This document shows, one piece after another, positions 40,230 through 50,532 of a DNA stretch of 64,000 nt. Below the pieces are notes generated by a model. That model did no database searches and was not told the origin of the DNA. It was given only the letters and a program-made list of their open reading frames with translations. Source of the stretch: Providencia rettgeri (GTDB taxonomy: Bacteria > Pseudomonadota > Gammaproteobacteria > Enterobacterales > Enterobacteriaceae); the NCBI RefSeq assembly GCF_041075285.1, contig NZ_CP163512.1, forward strand, positions 806,001-870,000, given 5' to 3'. Both the position numbers and the translations under genes were made by a program. Position 1 is the first letter of the stretch. Every line of letters begins with the position of its first letter.

Positions 40230-40885
40230 GCAAAATTCAATCATTTGATTTTCACTCTGATTTATTAAAGGCGATCCTTTGGCAATATGAAGATGCGACA
40301 AACCTTAAGGCATTAGCCAAATACAAAGCGGAGTATTTTGAGCAATCCACAGTCCAGTTTTGGCGTGATTGGTACCGTGATGTGTTTAATATCGATACGG
40401 CAAATGAGTTTGGGCTGAATATTTGGGCGCGCATACTCGATGTGCCGTTGGGGATTGATGTACCCCCGAGCGATAAAACAAAAATCGGCTTTGGTTTTGG
40501 TAAAAAGAATGCCAATTTCAAAGGTAACTTTCGGCGCAATGCCGATTACACCTTATCGCTGACTGTCGACCAAAAGCGCCTCATCGTGCGTATGCGTTAT
40601 TTTAACCTCACGCAAAGCCCAACGGTCACCAATATTAACGAATTTCTTAAACGCTTCTTTTGGCAAGCCGACAGCAAAGTATTCGTGCTTGATCCGCTCG
40701 ATATGACCTATCTGTATTACGTGTTTAATTTCAACCCGGACGAACGTTTACGGGTTCTTCTTGAAAACTTTGATCTTATGCCTCGCCCATCGGGTGTGGG
40801 TGTCAAATACCGTATCGTGACAAAGAAAGCCTTCGGTCACGGTCAACATCGTAAAAACTTCCTTAGCAGTAATTTCGGAGCCTAA
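40226..40885 (+). CDS. Tail protein, DUF2612 family
   Basis: The 219-residue protein carries the DUF2612 pattern: WRDWYRDVFNIDTANEFGLNIWARILDVPL and KRLIVRMRYFNLTQSPTVTNINEFL. It corresponds in position to tail protein I genes between baseplate J and the fibre. It begins in an ATGA overlap with the J-like gene. Confidence 0.82.
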   Translation: MSKIQSFDFHSDLLKAILWQYEDATNLKALAKYKAEYFEQSTVQFWRDWYRDVFNIDTANEFGLNIWARILDVPLGIDVPPSDKTKIGFGFGKKNANFKGNFRRNADYTLSLTVDQKRLIVRMRYFNLTQSPTVTNINEFLKRFFWQADSKVFVLDPLDMTYLYYVFNFNPDERLRVLLENFDLMPRPSGVGVKYRIVTKKAFGHGQHRKNFLSSNFGA

Positions 40886-40890
40886 AACTC

Positions 40891-42414
40891 ATGACAAAAA
40901 TCTTTAAAATCCCCTTTGCAACACAAGGGGACAGGACTTCTATTCCCGATGATGTGCAAGCCGATGGCGCAGTTTCTTACACGCAAGGCTATAGTTACGA
41001 TTATGAGCGTGACCAACAAACTGATCCGGCCGCGAAAGATATTGAACGTGAAAAGATGAACGGGATATTTCACGATATCACGCAAGCCATTGGCGAGTTG
41101 CAGAGCTTTGGTTTTCCTAAGTGGGCAGCAGAAGGCAAGCCATATCCTATTCGCGCCATTGTTTATCATAAAAACAAAACGTGGCAGTCGAAGATTGAAA
41201 ATAACAATGTTGAACCTGTCGCAGGCACAGCATGGCAGGAACTGAAAGCCGATTTAAGTGCAGGTGATATCAATGTTTATAACAAAACAGAATCCGACAA
41301 ACGCTTTCAGCCATTAGGCAACTATCAGCCTGCTGGTTACAGCTATTCTAAAGCTGAATCTGATACCAATTATCAACCCAAAGGCAACTATGCCCCAGCA
41401 GGTAATTACGCGTTCAAAGGTGAAAGCTACACGAAAGCCGAAGGGGATACACGGTACCAAGCTAAGGGAAGTTATCAGCCATCAGGGGACTATGCCTTAA
41501 AAGGGGATAGTTATACCAAGGCTGAAACCGATGGTAAGTATCAACCTAAAGGCAGCTATCAAGCGGCAGGCTATAGCTATTCGAAAGCGGAGTCTGATAC
41601 CAATTACCAACCCAAAGGTAATTATGCTCCGACGGGTAATTATGCACTTAAAGGTGAAAGTTACACCAAGGCCGAAGGGGATACACGATATCAGCCAAAA
41701 GGCAGTTATCAGCCGTCGGGGGATTATGCAACAAACACAGCGCTTAATAACGGGCTTAATACTAAGCTCAATACGAACAGTGTCACCCAATCAACGGGCG
41801 GATCAACAACGAGCGTGATGAGCCAAAAAGCCGTCACCGATGCATTACAAAATGCGGTCAATCTTAATACCATTTACCCTATTGGTATTGTTGTGTGGTT
41901 CGCGCAAAACAAGAACCCCAATACCTTATTTCCTGGTACTAAATGGCAATACATCGGTGAAAATAAAACCATTCGATTAGCTGCAGCGAGTGGTGCGAAT
42001 GTGTTAACAACTGGCGGTTCGGATTCGGTGACCATTGGTAAAGGACACCTTCCTGCGGTTTCATTAAAGTTTTCAGGTTCGACAGCGTCAAGTGGAGGGC
42101 ATACACATGCTCGTGGCACGATGAATATTACAGGCGAGCATGGTTATATGCGCCGTGATTCTGCTCAATATGCTTATGCATCAGGGGCCTTCTCACTAGG
42201 CGATGGTGCGTCCAATGGTGGGTATACAGGTTCAACTAACGTGAGTTCTCGTAAGTATGTATTTAATGCGGCTAGTTCATGGACGGGAGAAACTTCAAAT
42301 AATGGGGCGCATACTCACTCATATTCAGGGAATACAGAAAACTTAGGTTCAGGAGCCGCTTTAGCAGTAACAAATGCTTATATCATGTTGATGGGCTGGT
42401 ATCGAATTAGTTAA
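40891..42414 (+). CDS. Tail fibre protein with YTKAE/YQPKG repeats
   Basis: The 507-residue receptor-binding protein has an N-terminal baseplate attachment region (about 1-125), a series of about ten repeats of the type SYTKAEGDTRYQPKG-x-Y (about 130-285), and a C-terminal domain (from about 325, YPIGIVVWF and FPGTKWQYIG) like the collar/gp10-type domain of phage fibres, with Gly/Ser/His-rich GGHTHARG and GAHTHSYSG loops. The tip is the likely specificity region. Confidence 0.88.
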   Translation: MTKIFKIPFATQGDRTSIPDDVQADGAVSYTQGYSYDYERDQQTDPAAKDIEREKMNGIFHDITQAIGELQSFGFPKWAAEGKPYPIRAIVYHKNKTWQSKIENNNVEPVAGTAWQELKADLSAGDINVYNKTESDKRFQPLGNYQPAGYSYSKAESDTNYQPKGNYAPAGNYAFKGESYTKAEGDTRYQAKGSYQPSGDYALKGDSYTKAETDGKYQPKGSYQAAGYSYSKAESDTNYQPKGNYAPTGNYALKGESYTKAEGDTRYQPKGSYQPSGDYATNTALNNGLNTKLNTNSVTQSTGGSTTSVMSQKAVTDALQNAVNLNTIYPIGIVVWFAQNKNPNTLFPGTKWQYIGENKTIRLAAASGANVLTTGGSDSVTIGKGHLPAVSLKFSGSTASSGGHTHARGTMNITGEHGYMRRDSAQYAYASGAFSLGDGASNGGYTGSTNVSSRKYVFNAASSWTGETSNNGAHTHSYSGNTENLGSGAALAVTNAYIMLMGWYRIS

Positions 42415-42458
42415 AACTAATAAGTAATGGCGAATACATTCGCCATTACCACTCAATA

Positions 42459-43448
42459 TTAGTCAATATCGTATATGGTTACTTTAGATTTTTTAAATAA
42501 ACTAAATGAGTTTATTATGTCATCTCTAATTAATTTTGTTTGTAGCAAAGTTATTTTTACATTAGGTATATCCATTACGTTAAGTTGGCATGTACTACCA
42601 AACCCAATAATATTTAACATGTTATTTTCGTTTGCTAATTTATAAATGTAATCTTCTGAAATGGTATCAATACAGCGTTCTTCCATGTGAAAAGCGTTTC
42701 TTGACAACTCTCTAGGATGCCTTAGGTAAATAATATTATCATATTTACTATTTATATTATTTATTTTCGTTAATAAAGATTCTAAATTTTCAGCATTTTT
42801 AGTGCGCAGGATATCTTTAAATCTTGAGCCTACAAAAATATTGACTATTTTATTGTTTTTGGTTTTTTTTGTAGTCTCAATATGTTCACTTTCTTTACGA
42901 AATAGTTCAAGCTTGACTACATTTGATTTTACATTATATTTCTTATTTTCATTTAAAATAGTGTAATGTAATATTGTGCTATCAACAATTTTTTGCGTAT
43001 TATAGATTTTTTTGAAGAAAAGTCGTGACAGTTTATATCTTAGCTTGCTCCTCTCCTTCATACGATTATCAATTTCTTGTATGCTTTCCAATGAGTTGAG
43101 ATTCAAAATCCCATCATCAAACGTTTCTATTGAGATGTTAGCCCCTAAGAGACTCACTATATAATGAAGAGGCAATTCACCTGCATTGGCTAGGTACACC
43201 GTAACAGGGTCACTAACTGATTTTTTCATATAGTTATTAATTACTATCAAATTCACTATATCGTAGTCCATTCTAGCGATTAAGTGAGAATCAAAATTAT
43301 GTTCTAATTCTTTTTTAACTCCCCTCATAATATTTTTATTTGTTTTTAGGTAAATTGCGTGACAAGTACCATCTGTCAATTGTTTTTTTATTGTTGTCGC
43401 AATTCTAAGCTGAAGTGGAGAGCAGATTAAAAATATATGTGATGACAT
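42459..43448 (-). CDS. Glycosyltransferase family 52-like protein (possible sialyltransferase)
   Basis: The 329-residue protein shows features of GT52 enzymes, which include lipooligosaccharide alpha-2,3-sialyltransferases: ICSPLQLRIA at the N-terminus, IETFDDGILNL near 125 and YLRHPRE near 248. No assembly tail-chaperone motif is present. It is AT-rich, opposite to the tail genes and next to the attachment site, a typical lysogenic-conversion position. The sugar donor and acceptor cannot be read from the sequence. Confidence 0.7.
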   Translation of the reverse strand: MSSHIFLICSPLQLRIATTIKKQLTDGTCHAIYLKTNKNIMRGVKKELEHNFDSHLIARMDYDIVNLIVINNYMKKSVSDPVTVYLANAGELPLHYIVSLLGANISIETFDDGILNLNSLESIQEIDNRMKERSKLRYKLSRLFFKKIYNTQKIVDSTILHYTILNENKKYNVKSNVVKLELFRKESEHIETTKKTKNNKIVNIFVGSRFKDILRTKNAENLESLLTKINNINSKYDNIIYLRHPRELSRNAFHMEERCIDTISEDYIYKLANENNMLNIIGFGSTCQLNVMDIPNVKITLLQTKLIRDDIINSFSLFKKSKVTIYDID

Positions 43449-43675
43449 TACTATTTTCCATACTTTTATTTATAGCTTAATTATTTCTTAAGTATAGCTC
43501 TTAACTAAGTAAATAGCACTAATTTATACGTGGTTTTTCTGCTGATCTTATCCGTATAGCATATCGAATTTTAACTATTTCACTTGGTTACTATTTTTGC
43601 TCAAGTGTGATTTAATGTGAGAGACTAGTTATGATATAGTTGGTTATACTTAATCAAATAAGAAGTAATTACACA

Positions 43676-44479
43676 ATGGAAAACATGGACACTTCAATAG
43701 AGTATGTTTTTAGATGGAAAAAAGCACATGAAGACTATCTGATAGAAAATAAAATTTTTTTGAAACAAGGTGGTCAATCTAAAAAAGTGGATGGTGTTTA
43801 TTCCAGACGAAATTTTTTTCTTTTCAACCGTGGGTAAAAGATTAGGATTATTGGTGATATTTTTGTTGAAGAATATTCAATGATGCCATTTCGTAGCTTT
43901 TGTTCTGTTGGTGCCTTTTCTGAACCAACCTGCCGCTTTCCAAATGGTACTGTCATAGGTCGCTATTGTAGCATAGCGAGTCGAGTGAAAGTGATGGGAG
44001 GTCATCACCCATACCATCGTTTTACGATAAGCACCTTAACATATAAAAAAGATTATGAAGTTATAGCGGGTAAGATGGGTGGAGAGTGGAAAGCTAATCC
44101 TTATGATACGAATCTTGGTTCCCCAGTAATTGGAAATGATGTTTGGATCGCGGACGATGTGGTGATAAAAGGCAATATTAAAATTGGTGATGGTGCGGTT
44201 ATAGCGGCAAACTCAGTAGTAACTAAGGATGTTCCTCCGTATGCTATCGTTGCTGGAATCCCTGCAAAGGTAATCAAATATCGATTTACAGATGATGTTA
44301 TCGCTGAGTTATTGAAGATTAAATGGTGGGATTATAAATTTACGGATCTACCTGACAATCAATACTGTGATGATATCGGTTATTTTGTTGATAATCTCTC
44401 GCTAAGTATTAAGCGAGGGGACATCGAGCCAACTATTTATAAAAAATTCAACATAGGGAAAGAGTTGAGTAATCTTTGA
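43676..44479 (+). pseudogene. CatB-related O-acetyltransferase interrupted by an in-frame stop
   Basis: A left-handed beta-helix acetyltransferase frame starts at ATG 43676, meets TAA at 43835-43837, and continues in the same frame (KIRIIGDIFVEEYSMMPFRSF) to 44479. The downstream part shows hexapeptide repeats (VIGRYCSIASRVKVMGG, VIGNDVWIADDVVIKGNIKIGDGAVIAANSVVTKDVPPYAIVAGIPAKVIK) with the usual catalytic H in GGHHPYHR. Restart at ATG 43880 could give a truncated protein. It may be a recent nonsense mutation; sequencing error is also possible. It was probably an antigen or LPS O-acetylation gene. Confidence 0.75.
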
Positions 44480-44545
44480 AATATTGGGTGTACATAAGTT
44501 GTGGTGTGAGTGCTTAAGATTGGTGAATGTGCTCAGTAGGCAAAT

Positions 44546-44571
44546 AAAAAAGCCCACCGAAGTGGGCTTTT
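44546..44571. terminator. Bidirectional terminator at the right end of the prophage
   Basis: Stem GCCCAC/GTGGGC with CGAA loop, T4 on the plus strand and a longer U tract on the minus strand. It can end the acetyltransferase transcript and, from the other side, the tmRNA transcript about 130 bases downstream of its 3' end, replacing the displaced original terminator. Confidence 0.8.
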
Positions 44572-44694
44572 AGTAACTTTCAAATGCGCGTGCATTTCAC
44601 GTGCACTTTCTAGTCTTAATGTTGCCAGTGTCTAGTCCAACTGATTTTGCTAACTTCCTGTTTTTAAACCTGTTGTCCTATCACTGACCCACCA

Positions 44695-44731
44695 AATTTG
44701 GTGGAGCTGGCGGGAGTTGAACCCGCGTCCG
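44695..44731. repeat. Right attachment site at the tmRNA 3' end
   Basis: The 31 bases 44695-44725 equal 205-235. Here the copy is continuous with the complete tmRNA gene, so integration leaves tmRNA intact. Confidence 0.9.
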
Positions 44732-45062
44732 AAATTTCTACATCCTCGGTACTACATGCTTAGTCTAGTCTTTAATTTCATTTGCCAACTGCGGATAGAC
44801 ACGCCATCAACAAACTATCCTGATTAAATTTAACGCTGCAACCCCAGGCAAGGCATTCACGCGATCTCTTTTGGGTTTGACCTCTCTTGATCCCCGTCCT
44901 AAGAGCGGAGGCTAGGGAGAGAGGGCTCTAAGCAGGTTATTAAGCTGCTAAAGCGTAGTTTTCGTCGTTTGCGACTATTTTTTTGCGGCTTTTTACGAGG
45001 CCAACCGCCCCTCGGCATGCACCTTGGGTTTCGCAAATCCCGTCGAATCCAGAATCAGCCCC
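44699..45062 (-). ncRNA. ssrA: tmRNA
   Basis: The tmRNA rescues stalled ribosomes. Its 5' end GGGGCTGATTCTGGATTCGAC is at 45062 (only the first bases quoted) and the 3' end CCAGCTCCACCA at 44699. The tag reading frame at 44937-44972 encodes ANDENYALAA followed by two TAA codons, with the resume Ala codon GCA. The length of 364 bases is normal. It lies next to smpB, its protein partner. Confidence 0.97.
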
Positions 45063-45110
45063 AAGTTGTTGAGTGCAGTATAACAGAAAATTATCCTATA
45101 AAGCTAGGAC

Positions 45111-45593
45111 TTAGCGATTAGAATGTTTCATTATACGTGCTTTATCAAGTTGCCATTCGCGTTCTTTGATATCAGAACGCTTGTCATGGGCTTTTTTACC
45201 CTTAGCAACACCGATTTTTACTTTGCACCATGCATTTTTCCAATAAAGGGAAAGTGCGATGACAGTGTAACCTTCACGGTTAACTTTACCATAAAGGGTA
45301 TCTAATTCACGTTGGTTTAACAATAACTTACGACTACGTGTTGGATCACAGACTACATGGGTAGAAGCGACATTAAGTGGTGTAAAGTTAGCACCAAATA
45401 AATAAGCTTCGCCGTCTCTGAGTAATACGTAGCTGTCACCGATATTGGCTTTACCTGCACGCAGTGATTTAACTTCCCAACCTTGTAGGGACAAACCCGC
45501 CTCGAACTCCTCTTCGATAGAATATTCGTGGCGAGCACGCTTGTTCATAGCAATAGTTGCTGAACCGGGTTTATATGGTTTTTTCTTTGTCAT
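45111..45593 (-). CDS. smpB: SsrA-binding protein SmpB
   Basis: The 160-residue protein binds tmRNA and delivers it to stalled ribosomes. It has the conserved [33 protein letters not shown]-terminal OB-fold sequence (first part quoted in family form) and the basic C-terminal tail ([17 protein letters not shown]) that enters the decoding centre. It is upstream of ssrA on the same strand. Confidence 0.97.
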   Translation of the reverse strand: MTKKKPYKPGSATIAMNKRARHEYSIEEEFEAGLSLQGWEVKSLRAGKANIGDSYVLLRDGEAYLFGANFTPLNVASTHVVCDPTRSRKLLLNQRELDTLYGKVNREGYTVIALSLYWKNAWCKVKIGVAKGKKAHDKRSDIKEREWQLDKARIMKHSNR

Positions 45594-45746
45594 AGTGCAA
45601 TCATTATACTGTAAGCTGAGTTGAATGAAATCTTTCTGCGTTGATATTTTTCTGATTGTGCATTTATTGCCCTATATGGGTTTTGTTTTTTGTTTAACCA
45701 ATCAATGGTGCTATTATATGCCCAGTTTTTAGGGATAGGAATTGAT

Positions 45747-46181
45747 ATGCCACAGATTAGTCGCTCTGCGTTAGTCCCTTTTAGCGCGGAACAAATGTAT
45801 AAACTCGTTAATGATGTGATTTCATACCCAAGTTTTTTGCCTGGGTGTGTGGGAAGTCGAATTATCAGCCATAGTGCTGACGAAATGACGGCTTCTGTTG
45901 AGGTATCAAAAGCGGGAATTAGCAAGACGTTCATTACAAAAAATGTGCTTGAAGACAATAAGTGTATTCATATGCAATTAGTGGAAGGGCCGTTTAGTAA
46001 GCTTTCAGGCGGGTGGAAATTTATTCCATTGAGTACAGACGCCTGTAAAATTGAGTTTCACCTCGATTTTGAATTTACTAATAAACTGATTGAGCTGGCA
46101 TTTGGTAAAATTTTTAAAGAGCTAGCCAATAATATGGTGCAAGCTTTTACGTTGAGAGCTAAGGATATCTACAGTGTCTGA
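45747..46181 (+). CDS. ratA: Ribosome association toxin RatA, START-like
   Basis: The 144-residue START-domain protein is the RatA/YfjG homologue. It binds 50S subunits and hinders 70S formation in E. coli; a Coq10-like role has also been proposed. I use ATG 45747, preceded by AGGGATAGGA. It is divergent from smpB and overlaps rnfH by 8 bases, the normal ratA-rnfH operon. Confidence 0.92.
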   Translation: MPQISRSALVPFSAEQMYKLVNDVISYPSFLPGCVGSRIISHSADEMTASVEVSKAGISKTFITKNVLEDNKCIHMQLVEGPFSKLSGGWKFIPLSTDACKIEFHLDFEFTNKLIELAFGKIFKELANNMVQAFTLRAKDIYSV

Positions 46182-46470
46182 TATCAACATCGAAGTGGTG
46201 TATGCGCTACCAGAAAAGCAATTTTTGTTATCTGTAAAAGTTTCTGAAGGTACAACAATAGAAGATGCCATACGGGCATCTGGTATTTTGTCACTGCGAG
46301 ATGATATTGATTTAAAGAAAAATAAAGTAGGAATTTATAGTCGTCCTGCGAAACTTTCTGACATCGTGCAAGATGGTGAACGAATAGAAATTTATCGACC
46401 TTTACTTGCTGACCCTAAAGAGTTGCGCCGTAAGCGTGCTGAAAAATCGAAAGAAGCAAAAAGTCATTAA
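46174..46470 (+). CDS. rnfH: RnfH family ubiquitin-like protein
   Basis: The 98-residue protein belongs to the RnfH/UPF0125 family: a beta-grasp fold with [18 protein letters not shown] and [16 protein letters not shown]. The cellular function is unsettled. It forms an operon with ratA. Confidence 0.93.
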   Translation: MSDINIEVVYALPEKQFLLSVKVSEGTTIEDAIRASGILSLRDDIDLKKNKVGIYSRPAKLSDIVQDGERIEIYRPLLADPKELRRKRAEKSKEAKSH

Positions 46471-46581
46471 GGCTTTTTTGAATTGTTAAAACGATCAATT
46501 GAGAGTACTTCAAGTCACTCAGTTTTTGTTGTTACCCAGTAAATTAACTGAAAGTATCATCACCTATTAACAAAAACACGA

Positions 46582-46621
46582 ATAGCTACCTGTGAATAAT
46601 TGGTTACAGGTAGCTATATTT
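46582..46621 (+). terminator. Terminator between rnfH and bamE
   Basis: A perfect 12-bp stem ATAGCTACCTGT/ACAGGTAGCTAT with a 12-base loop, followed by ATTTT on the plus strand, lies between the two convergent genes. Confidence 0.7.
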
Positions 46622-46650
46622 TCAGTTCTTATATTAATGCATATGCATTA

Positions 46651-47028
46651 TTATTCAGCTGTTTTAGTCTCAGCCGCTTCCATCGATTCTTGAGCCGCAA
46701 GGTTTTTCTCATTTTTGATGTCAGTCAGAATACCGTTGCGATCAAAAATGAGTGTTAGTGTTTCTTGCTTAACGGGATCATGCCCCAGCTCTTGGCGGAA
46801 TACGTAATACCAGGTCTGAGTACCAAACGGGTCGGATAACATTGGTGTGCCCAAAGTATAAGCGACCTGTTGCTGAGTCATTCCTTTTTGGATCTTAGCA
46901 ACATCTTTCGCTGTGAGGTAATTACCTTGGTTAATGTCCGGGTGATAGACAAGACGTTCCATCATTGAACAGCCCGTAGACATTAATGCGAGTGATAGTG
47001 CAGCAGCAGTTAACAATTTATAACGCAT
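46651..47028 (-). CDS. bamE: Outer membrane assembly lipoprotein BamE
   Basis: The 125-residue lipoprotein of the Bam complex has a signal peptide with lipobox STGC (Cys 20) and the BamE domain ([34 protein letters not shown]). Downstream of recN on the same strand, as in other Enterobacterales. The C-terminal tail is rich in Ala, Glu and Thr. Confidence 0.95.
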   Translation of the reverse strand: MRYKLLTAAALSLALMSTGCSMMERLVYHPDINQGNYLTAKDVAKIQKGMTQQQVAYTLGTPMLSDPFGTQTWYYVFRQELGHDPVKQETLTLIFDRNGILTDIKNEKNLAAQESMEAAETKTAE

Positions 47029-47140
47029 GGATATCTCATTCCTTTTGGAGTCAGAACATCAATGATAATCGACATTGATACATTTTAAAACCTTCCTTAT
47101 CGACTCTAAGACCACATGTGTGCAAAAAAGTTGTCAAAAA

Positions 47141-48802
47141 TTATGCTGCAAGCAATTCTTTTGCATTTGCCAACGTGTTCTTTGTAACTTCAGAACCCGC
47201 TAAAAGCCTTGCAAGCTCTTGTAAACGTGATTTTTTATCTAGTAATTGCATATGCGTTTCGGTTTCAACACCATTTGTTTCTTTGCTAACGTAAAAATGA
47301 TGGTGACCACAACCCGCGACTTGGGGAAGGTGAGTGACGCACATCACTTGGGTTGATTCACCAAGCTCCCGTAATAATTTGCCTACAATGGCAGCGGTAG
47401 GGCCACTAATACCAACATCAACTTCATCAAAAATTAACGCAGGTGTATCCATTTTTTTCGCGGTGATAACTTGGATAGCGAGGGCGATACGAGAAAGCTC
47501 ACCACCCGAAGCCACTTTTGCAAGTGATTGATGTGGCTGTCCTGGGTTAGTTGTGACATTAAATTCAATTTTACAAGCACCATCAATTTGAAGTTGTTCA
47601 GGTACAAATTTGACATCAATTGTGAATAAGCCGTGTGGCATAGATAGTTGATGCATGCTGTTGGTAATCAGAGAGCTGAGTTCTTGAGCATAATGTAAAC
47701 GGACATGGTGTAAGCGTTCAGCGCAAGCCAAAGCTTTTTGGTGGTCAGCGAGAACTTGTGCGTTTAATGCCTCACAGTCTTCATTTTGATTAGCAATTTG
47801 CTCTTGCTCAGATAAAAGTTGTTGAAATAATTCAGGCAAAGCTTCAGGAGAAATATGATGTTTGCGTGCTAGACTAATTTGTTTGGAAATACGCTGTTCA
47901 AGTTCAAACAAGCGATTAGGGTCGAGTTCATATTGGTCACAATAATGCTTGATTTCATCACTCACTTCGCTCACTTGGATTGATGCTTCTTCGAGCATAT
48001 CAAGTAGGCCTGAAAATTTAGGGTTTAGTGCAACTAAGTCAGTTAGTTCATTTTTTGCCATGTTCAGCAGACTGATAACATTGGCCTCATCATTTTCGGA
48101 CAAAATTTGCGCTGCATTTTGCCCAATAGTTAAAAATTGACCATGGTTTGCTAGTTGTTTGTATTCTTGATCAATTTCCTCGAACTCACCTTGTATAGGA
48201 AGAAATTCATTAAGCTCTTTCAAGTGATATTCTAACAATTGCTGACGTGATTCACGCTCTTGCATTTGCTTTTGAAATACAGCAAGTTGCTGGCATGAAT
48301 TATGCCATGCTTGCCATGTTTGTTTCATTTGAGCAAGGAGTTCTTGCTGGTTTGCATAGGCATCAAGCAGTGATTTTTGATGAGTTGCATCAAGTAATAA
48401 TTGATGTGCATGTTGACCATGAATTTGAATTAATAAGGTACCTAACTCTCGAAGTTGGGAGAGGGGAACTGAAACGCCATTAATAAAGCCCCTTGAACGC
48501 CCATCAGAGGCAATAGTACGGCGTAATAAACATTCGTTTTGGTTATCAAGTTGGTGCTCTACTAACCAGTTTGCGGCCATTTGCGCATCAGATAACGAGA
48601 ATCGGGCACAGAGATCAGCGCGCTGAGCACCGGGACGGACCATATTGGCTTCGCCACGGTTACCCAAACACAGGCCGAGCGCATCAATTGCAATCGATTT
48701 GCCTGCACCTGTTTCACCAGTGATGGTTGTCATGCCGCTACGAAAATCAATTTCTAACTCACGGACGATAGCAAAATTATTGATGGTTAATTGGGTAAGC
48801 AT
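47141..48802 (-). CDS. recN: DNA repair protein RecN
   Basis: The 553-residue SMC-like ATPase helps in double-strand break repair. Walker A GETGAGKS is near residue 31, the coiled coil runs from about 155 to 360, and Walker [14 protein letters not shown] is near 455. ATG 48802 (MLTQLTI) follows AGGAGAG and gives the E. coli length; a longer frame to 48826 is unlikely. LexA boxes precede it. Confidence 0.96.
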   Translation of the reverse strand: MLTQLTINNFAIVRELEIDFRSGMTTITGETGAGKSIAIDALGLCLGNRGEANMVRPGAQRADLCARFSLSDAQMAANWLVEHQLDNQNECLLRRTIASDGRSRGFINGVSVPLSQLRELGTLLIQIHGQHAHQLLLDATHQKSLLDAYANQQELLAQMKQTWQAWHNSCQQLAVFQKQMQERESRQQLLEYHLKELNEFLPIQGEFEEIDQEYKQLANHGQFLTIGQNAAQILSENDEANVISLLNMAKNELTDLVALNPKFSGLLDMLEEASIQVSEVSDEIKHYCDQYELDPNRLFELEQRISKQISLARKHHISPEALPELFQQLLSEQEQIANQNEDCEALNAQVLADHQKALACAERLHHVRLHYAQELSSLITNSMHQLSMPHGLFTIDVKFVPEQLQIDGACKIEFNVTTNPGQPHQSLAKVASGGELSRIALAIQVITAKKMDTPALIFDEVDVGISGPTAAIVGKLLRELGESTQVMCVTHLPQVAGCGHHHFYVSKETNGVETETHMQLLDKKSRLQELARLLAGSEVTKNTLANAKELLAA

Positions 48803-48812
48803 CTGCGCTCTC

Positions 48813-48866
48813 CTGTAAAAATACACACCTGTGTTTTCATACAGTTTAGCCTGTTTTTTTATACAG
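48813..48866 (-). promoter_or_regulatory. LexA boxes of recN
   Basis: Two perfect CTGT-N8-ACAG sites lie at 48829-48844 and 48851-48866, with a third degenerate site at 48813-48828 (last base differs). Multiple boxes are known for E. coli recN, a strongly SOS-induced gene. Confidence 0.9.
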
Positions 48867-48887
48867 TAAAGAGCCTAGAGCAAAAAA

Positions 48888-49787
48888 TTAGAAAGTTTTT
48901 TTAGCCCACCCTAATTTTGAACTTAATGTATTGAAATAATTATAATCTTGAGGATGAACTAAATTCAGGTTTTTACTACTACGCTTGACGATAACCTCTT
49001 CACCATCTTGAATCGGTAACATAATTTGGCTATCACAGCTTACTTCATACTCAATATTAGTGCGCAAAAATTTCAAGCGAATACTACTATCACTGCTAAT
49101 GACTAAAGGTCGCGAAGACAGCGTATGAGGGAACATTGGCACTAAGACAATAGCGTCTAAATTAGGGGTTAAAATGGGGCCGCCTGCCGATAAGGAATAG
49201 GCTGTTGAGCCTGTTGGAGTGGCGATAATTAGCCCATCAGACCGCTGTGAAAATGCAAATTTTTCATCGATATAGACCTCAAACTCAATCATATGAGCAA
49301 CTTTTCCTGGGTGCAGAACGATTTCATTAATTGCGCTGCTTTTTCGTGCTTTTTGATTGGGTTTGATAACTTGGGCTTCAAGTAGAAAACGTTTTTCTTC
49401 CCGATATTCACCTTCAAGTACGCGGGAAAGTTGTTGTAAAGCATTATCGGGGTCTAGATCAGTTAAAAAGCCTAAATTTCCACGGTTTACACCAATAACT
49501 TTATTGTTATAACGGGATAATATACGCGCTGCACCGAGCATGTTGCCATCACCACCTACCACAACGACTAAATCGGCCTGTTGACCAATTTCGGTCAATG
49601 TTCCGGTTGTCGCATTGATTAGCTTCAAGTCTTTAGCAACTTGCTTGTCAATAATGGCATGGTAGTTTTTTGAGATCAGCCAATGATAAATAAGTTCATG
49701 AGTCGCTAATGCTTCAGGATGCCTTGGATGCCCGACAATGCCTATCGTTTTAAAGTGAGAATGTGGTGTATTATTGTCCTTTCGCAT
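48888..49787 (-). CDS. nadK: NAD kinase
   Basis: The enzyme phosphorylates NAD to NADP. It has [14 protein letters not shown] near residue 68, the GGDGN motif that binds ATP, and [16 protein letters not shown] near 175. From ATG 49787 it has 299 residues; a slightly longer start at 49805 is possible. It is divergent from grpE. Confidence 0.95.
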   Translation of the reverse strand: MRKDNNTPHSHFKTIGIVGHPRHPEALATHELIYHWLISKNYHAIIDKQVAKDLKLINATTGTLTEIGQQADLVVVVGGDGNMLGAARILSRYNNKVIGVNRGNLGFLTDLDPDNALQQLSRVLEGEYREEKRFLLEAQVIKPNQKARKSSAINEIVLHPGKVAHMIEFEVYIDEKFAFSQRSDGLIIATPTGSTAYSLSAGGPILTPNLDAIVLVPMFPHTLSSRPLVISSDSSIRLKFLRTNIEYEVSCDSQIMLPIQDGEEVIVKRSSKNLNLVHPQDYNYFNTLSSKLGWAKKTF

Positions 49788-49817
49788 ACTTTTTTGGCCT
49801 CTCATTGTATGACTTCC

Positions 49818-49843
49818 CTTGAATCCCTGTATTAGATCCCCAT
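49818..49843 (+). promoter_or_regulatory. Sigma-32 heat-shock promoter of grpE
   Basis: CTTGAA at 49818-49823 and CCCCAT at 49838-49843 are separated by 14 bases, matching the sigma-32 consensus. It lies 46 bases before the grpE start. Confidence 0.88.
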
Positions 49844-49888
49844 AATACTCTCATATATGGGATTAATGCTAAATACGCGGAGATATTC

Positions 49889-50482
49889 ATGAGTAGTAAA
49901 GACCAAAACATGCATGATGAGCAAGCTTCTGAGCAAAATGAGCCACAAAAAGTTCAAACAGAGCAAGAAGTAGACGTTCAACAAGCTGATGAAATGCAAG
50001 CAAATGAACAAGCATTGGCAGCGCGTATTGCTGAGCTTGAGGAGCAATTAGCCGCTTCACAAAAAACCGAACGTGAAGCAATGCTACGTGCTCATGCTGA
50101 AATCGAAAATATTCGTCGTCGTACAGAGCAAGATATTGAGAAGGCACATAAATTTGCTCTCGAAAAATTCTCTAACGAGCTCTTGCCTGTGATTGATAAT
50201 TTGGAACGTGCTATTGATGCCGCTGATCGCGATAATGAGCAATCAAAAGCGATGTTAGAAGGGTTAGAACTGACGCTGAAAACATTCTTAGATGCAGTCG
50301 CTAAGTTTGGTATCGAACCTGTGGGCGATGTGAATGTACCGTTTAACCCGGAAATTCACCAAGCGATGACAATGGTTGAATCCCCAGATCACCAAGCTAA
50401 CCATGTGATTAACGTGATGCAAAAAGGGTACACGTTAAACAATCGTTTACTCAGACCTGCAATGGTGATTGTGTCTAAATAA
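49889..50482 (+). CDS. grpE: Nucleotide exchange factor GrpE
   Basis: The 197-residue DnaK cofactor has an acidic, Gln-rich N-terminus, a long coiled coil (about 35-90) and the conserved C-terminal beta domain with [16 protein letters not shown] and [26 protein letters not shown] ending. It drives ADP release from DnaK. Confidence 0.96.
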   Translation: MSSKDQNMHDEQASEQNEPQKVQTEQEVDVQQADEMQANEQALAARIAELEEQLAASQKTEREAMLRAHAEIENIRRRTEQDIEKAHKFALEKFSNELLPVIDNLERAIDAADRDNEQSKAMLEGLELTLKTFLDAVAKFGIEPVGDVNVPFNPEIHQAMTMVESPDHQANHVINVMQKGYTLNNRLLRPAMVIVSK

Positions 50483-50532
50483 TCGCTGAAATGGGATACA
50501 TGAGTATCCCATTTTTTGTCGTCAATTTGCCA

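Larger units (their letters stand above)
205..44725. mobile_element. Prophage (lambdoid early region, contractile-tail myovirus) integrated in ssrA
   Basis: The element is bounded by 31-bp direct repeats of the tmRNA 3' end. It contains integrase and excisionase, an immunity region with operators, replication genes, a lysis cassette, terminase, and head and tail genes including a DUF3383 sheath-type protein, a tape measure and baseplate proteins. All core modules look intact. One cargo gene, the acetyltransferase, is interrupted. Cargo sits in three places: between the left attachment site and integrase, inside the early operon, and between the tail fibre gene and the right attachment site. 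Confidence 0.92.

Noticed and set aside
41270-41740. The regular repeats in this stretch were considered as a CRISPR-like array.
   Set aside because: They are in frame, encode a repeated peptide in the tail fibre and have no conserved non-coding repeat with unique spacers.
44699-45062. The possibility that the prophage disrupts tmRNA.
   Set aside because: The complete gene from 5' end to CCA is present at the right boundary; only a partial copy is at the left.
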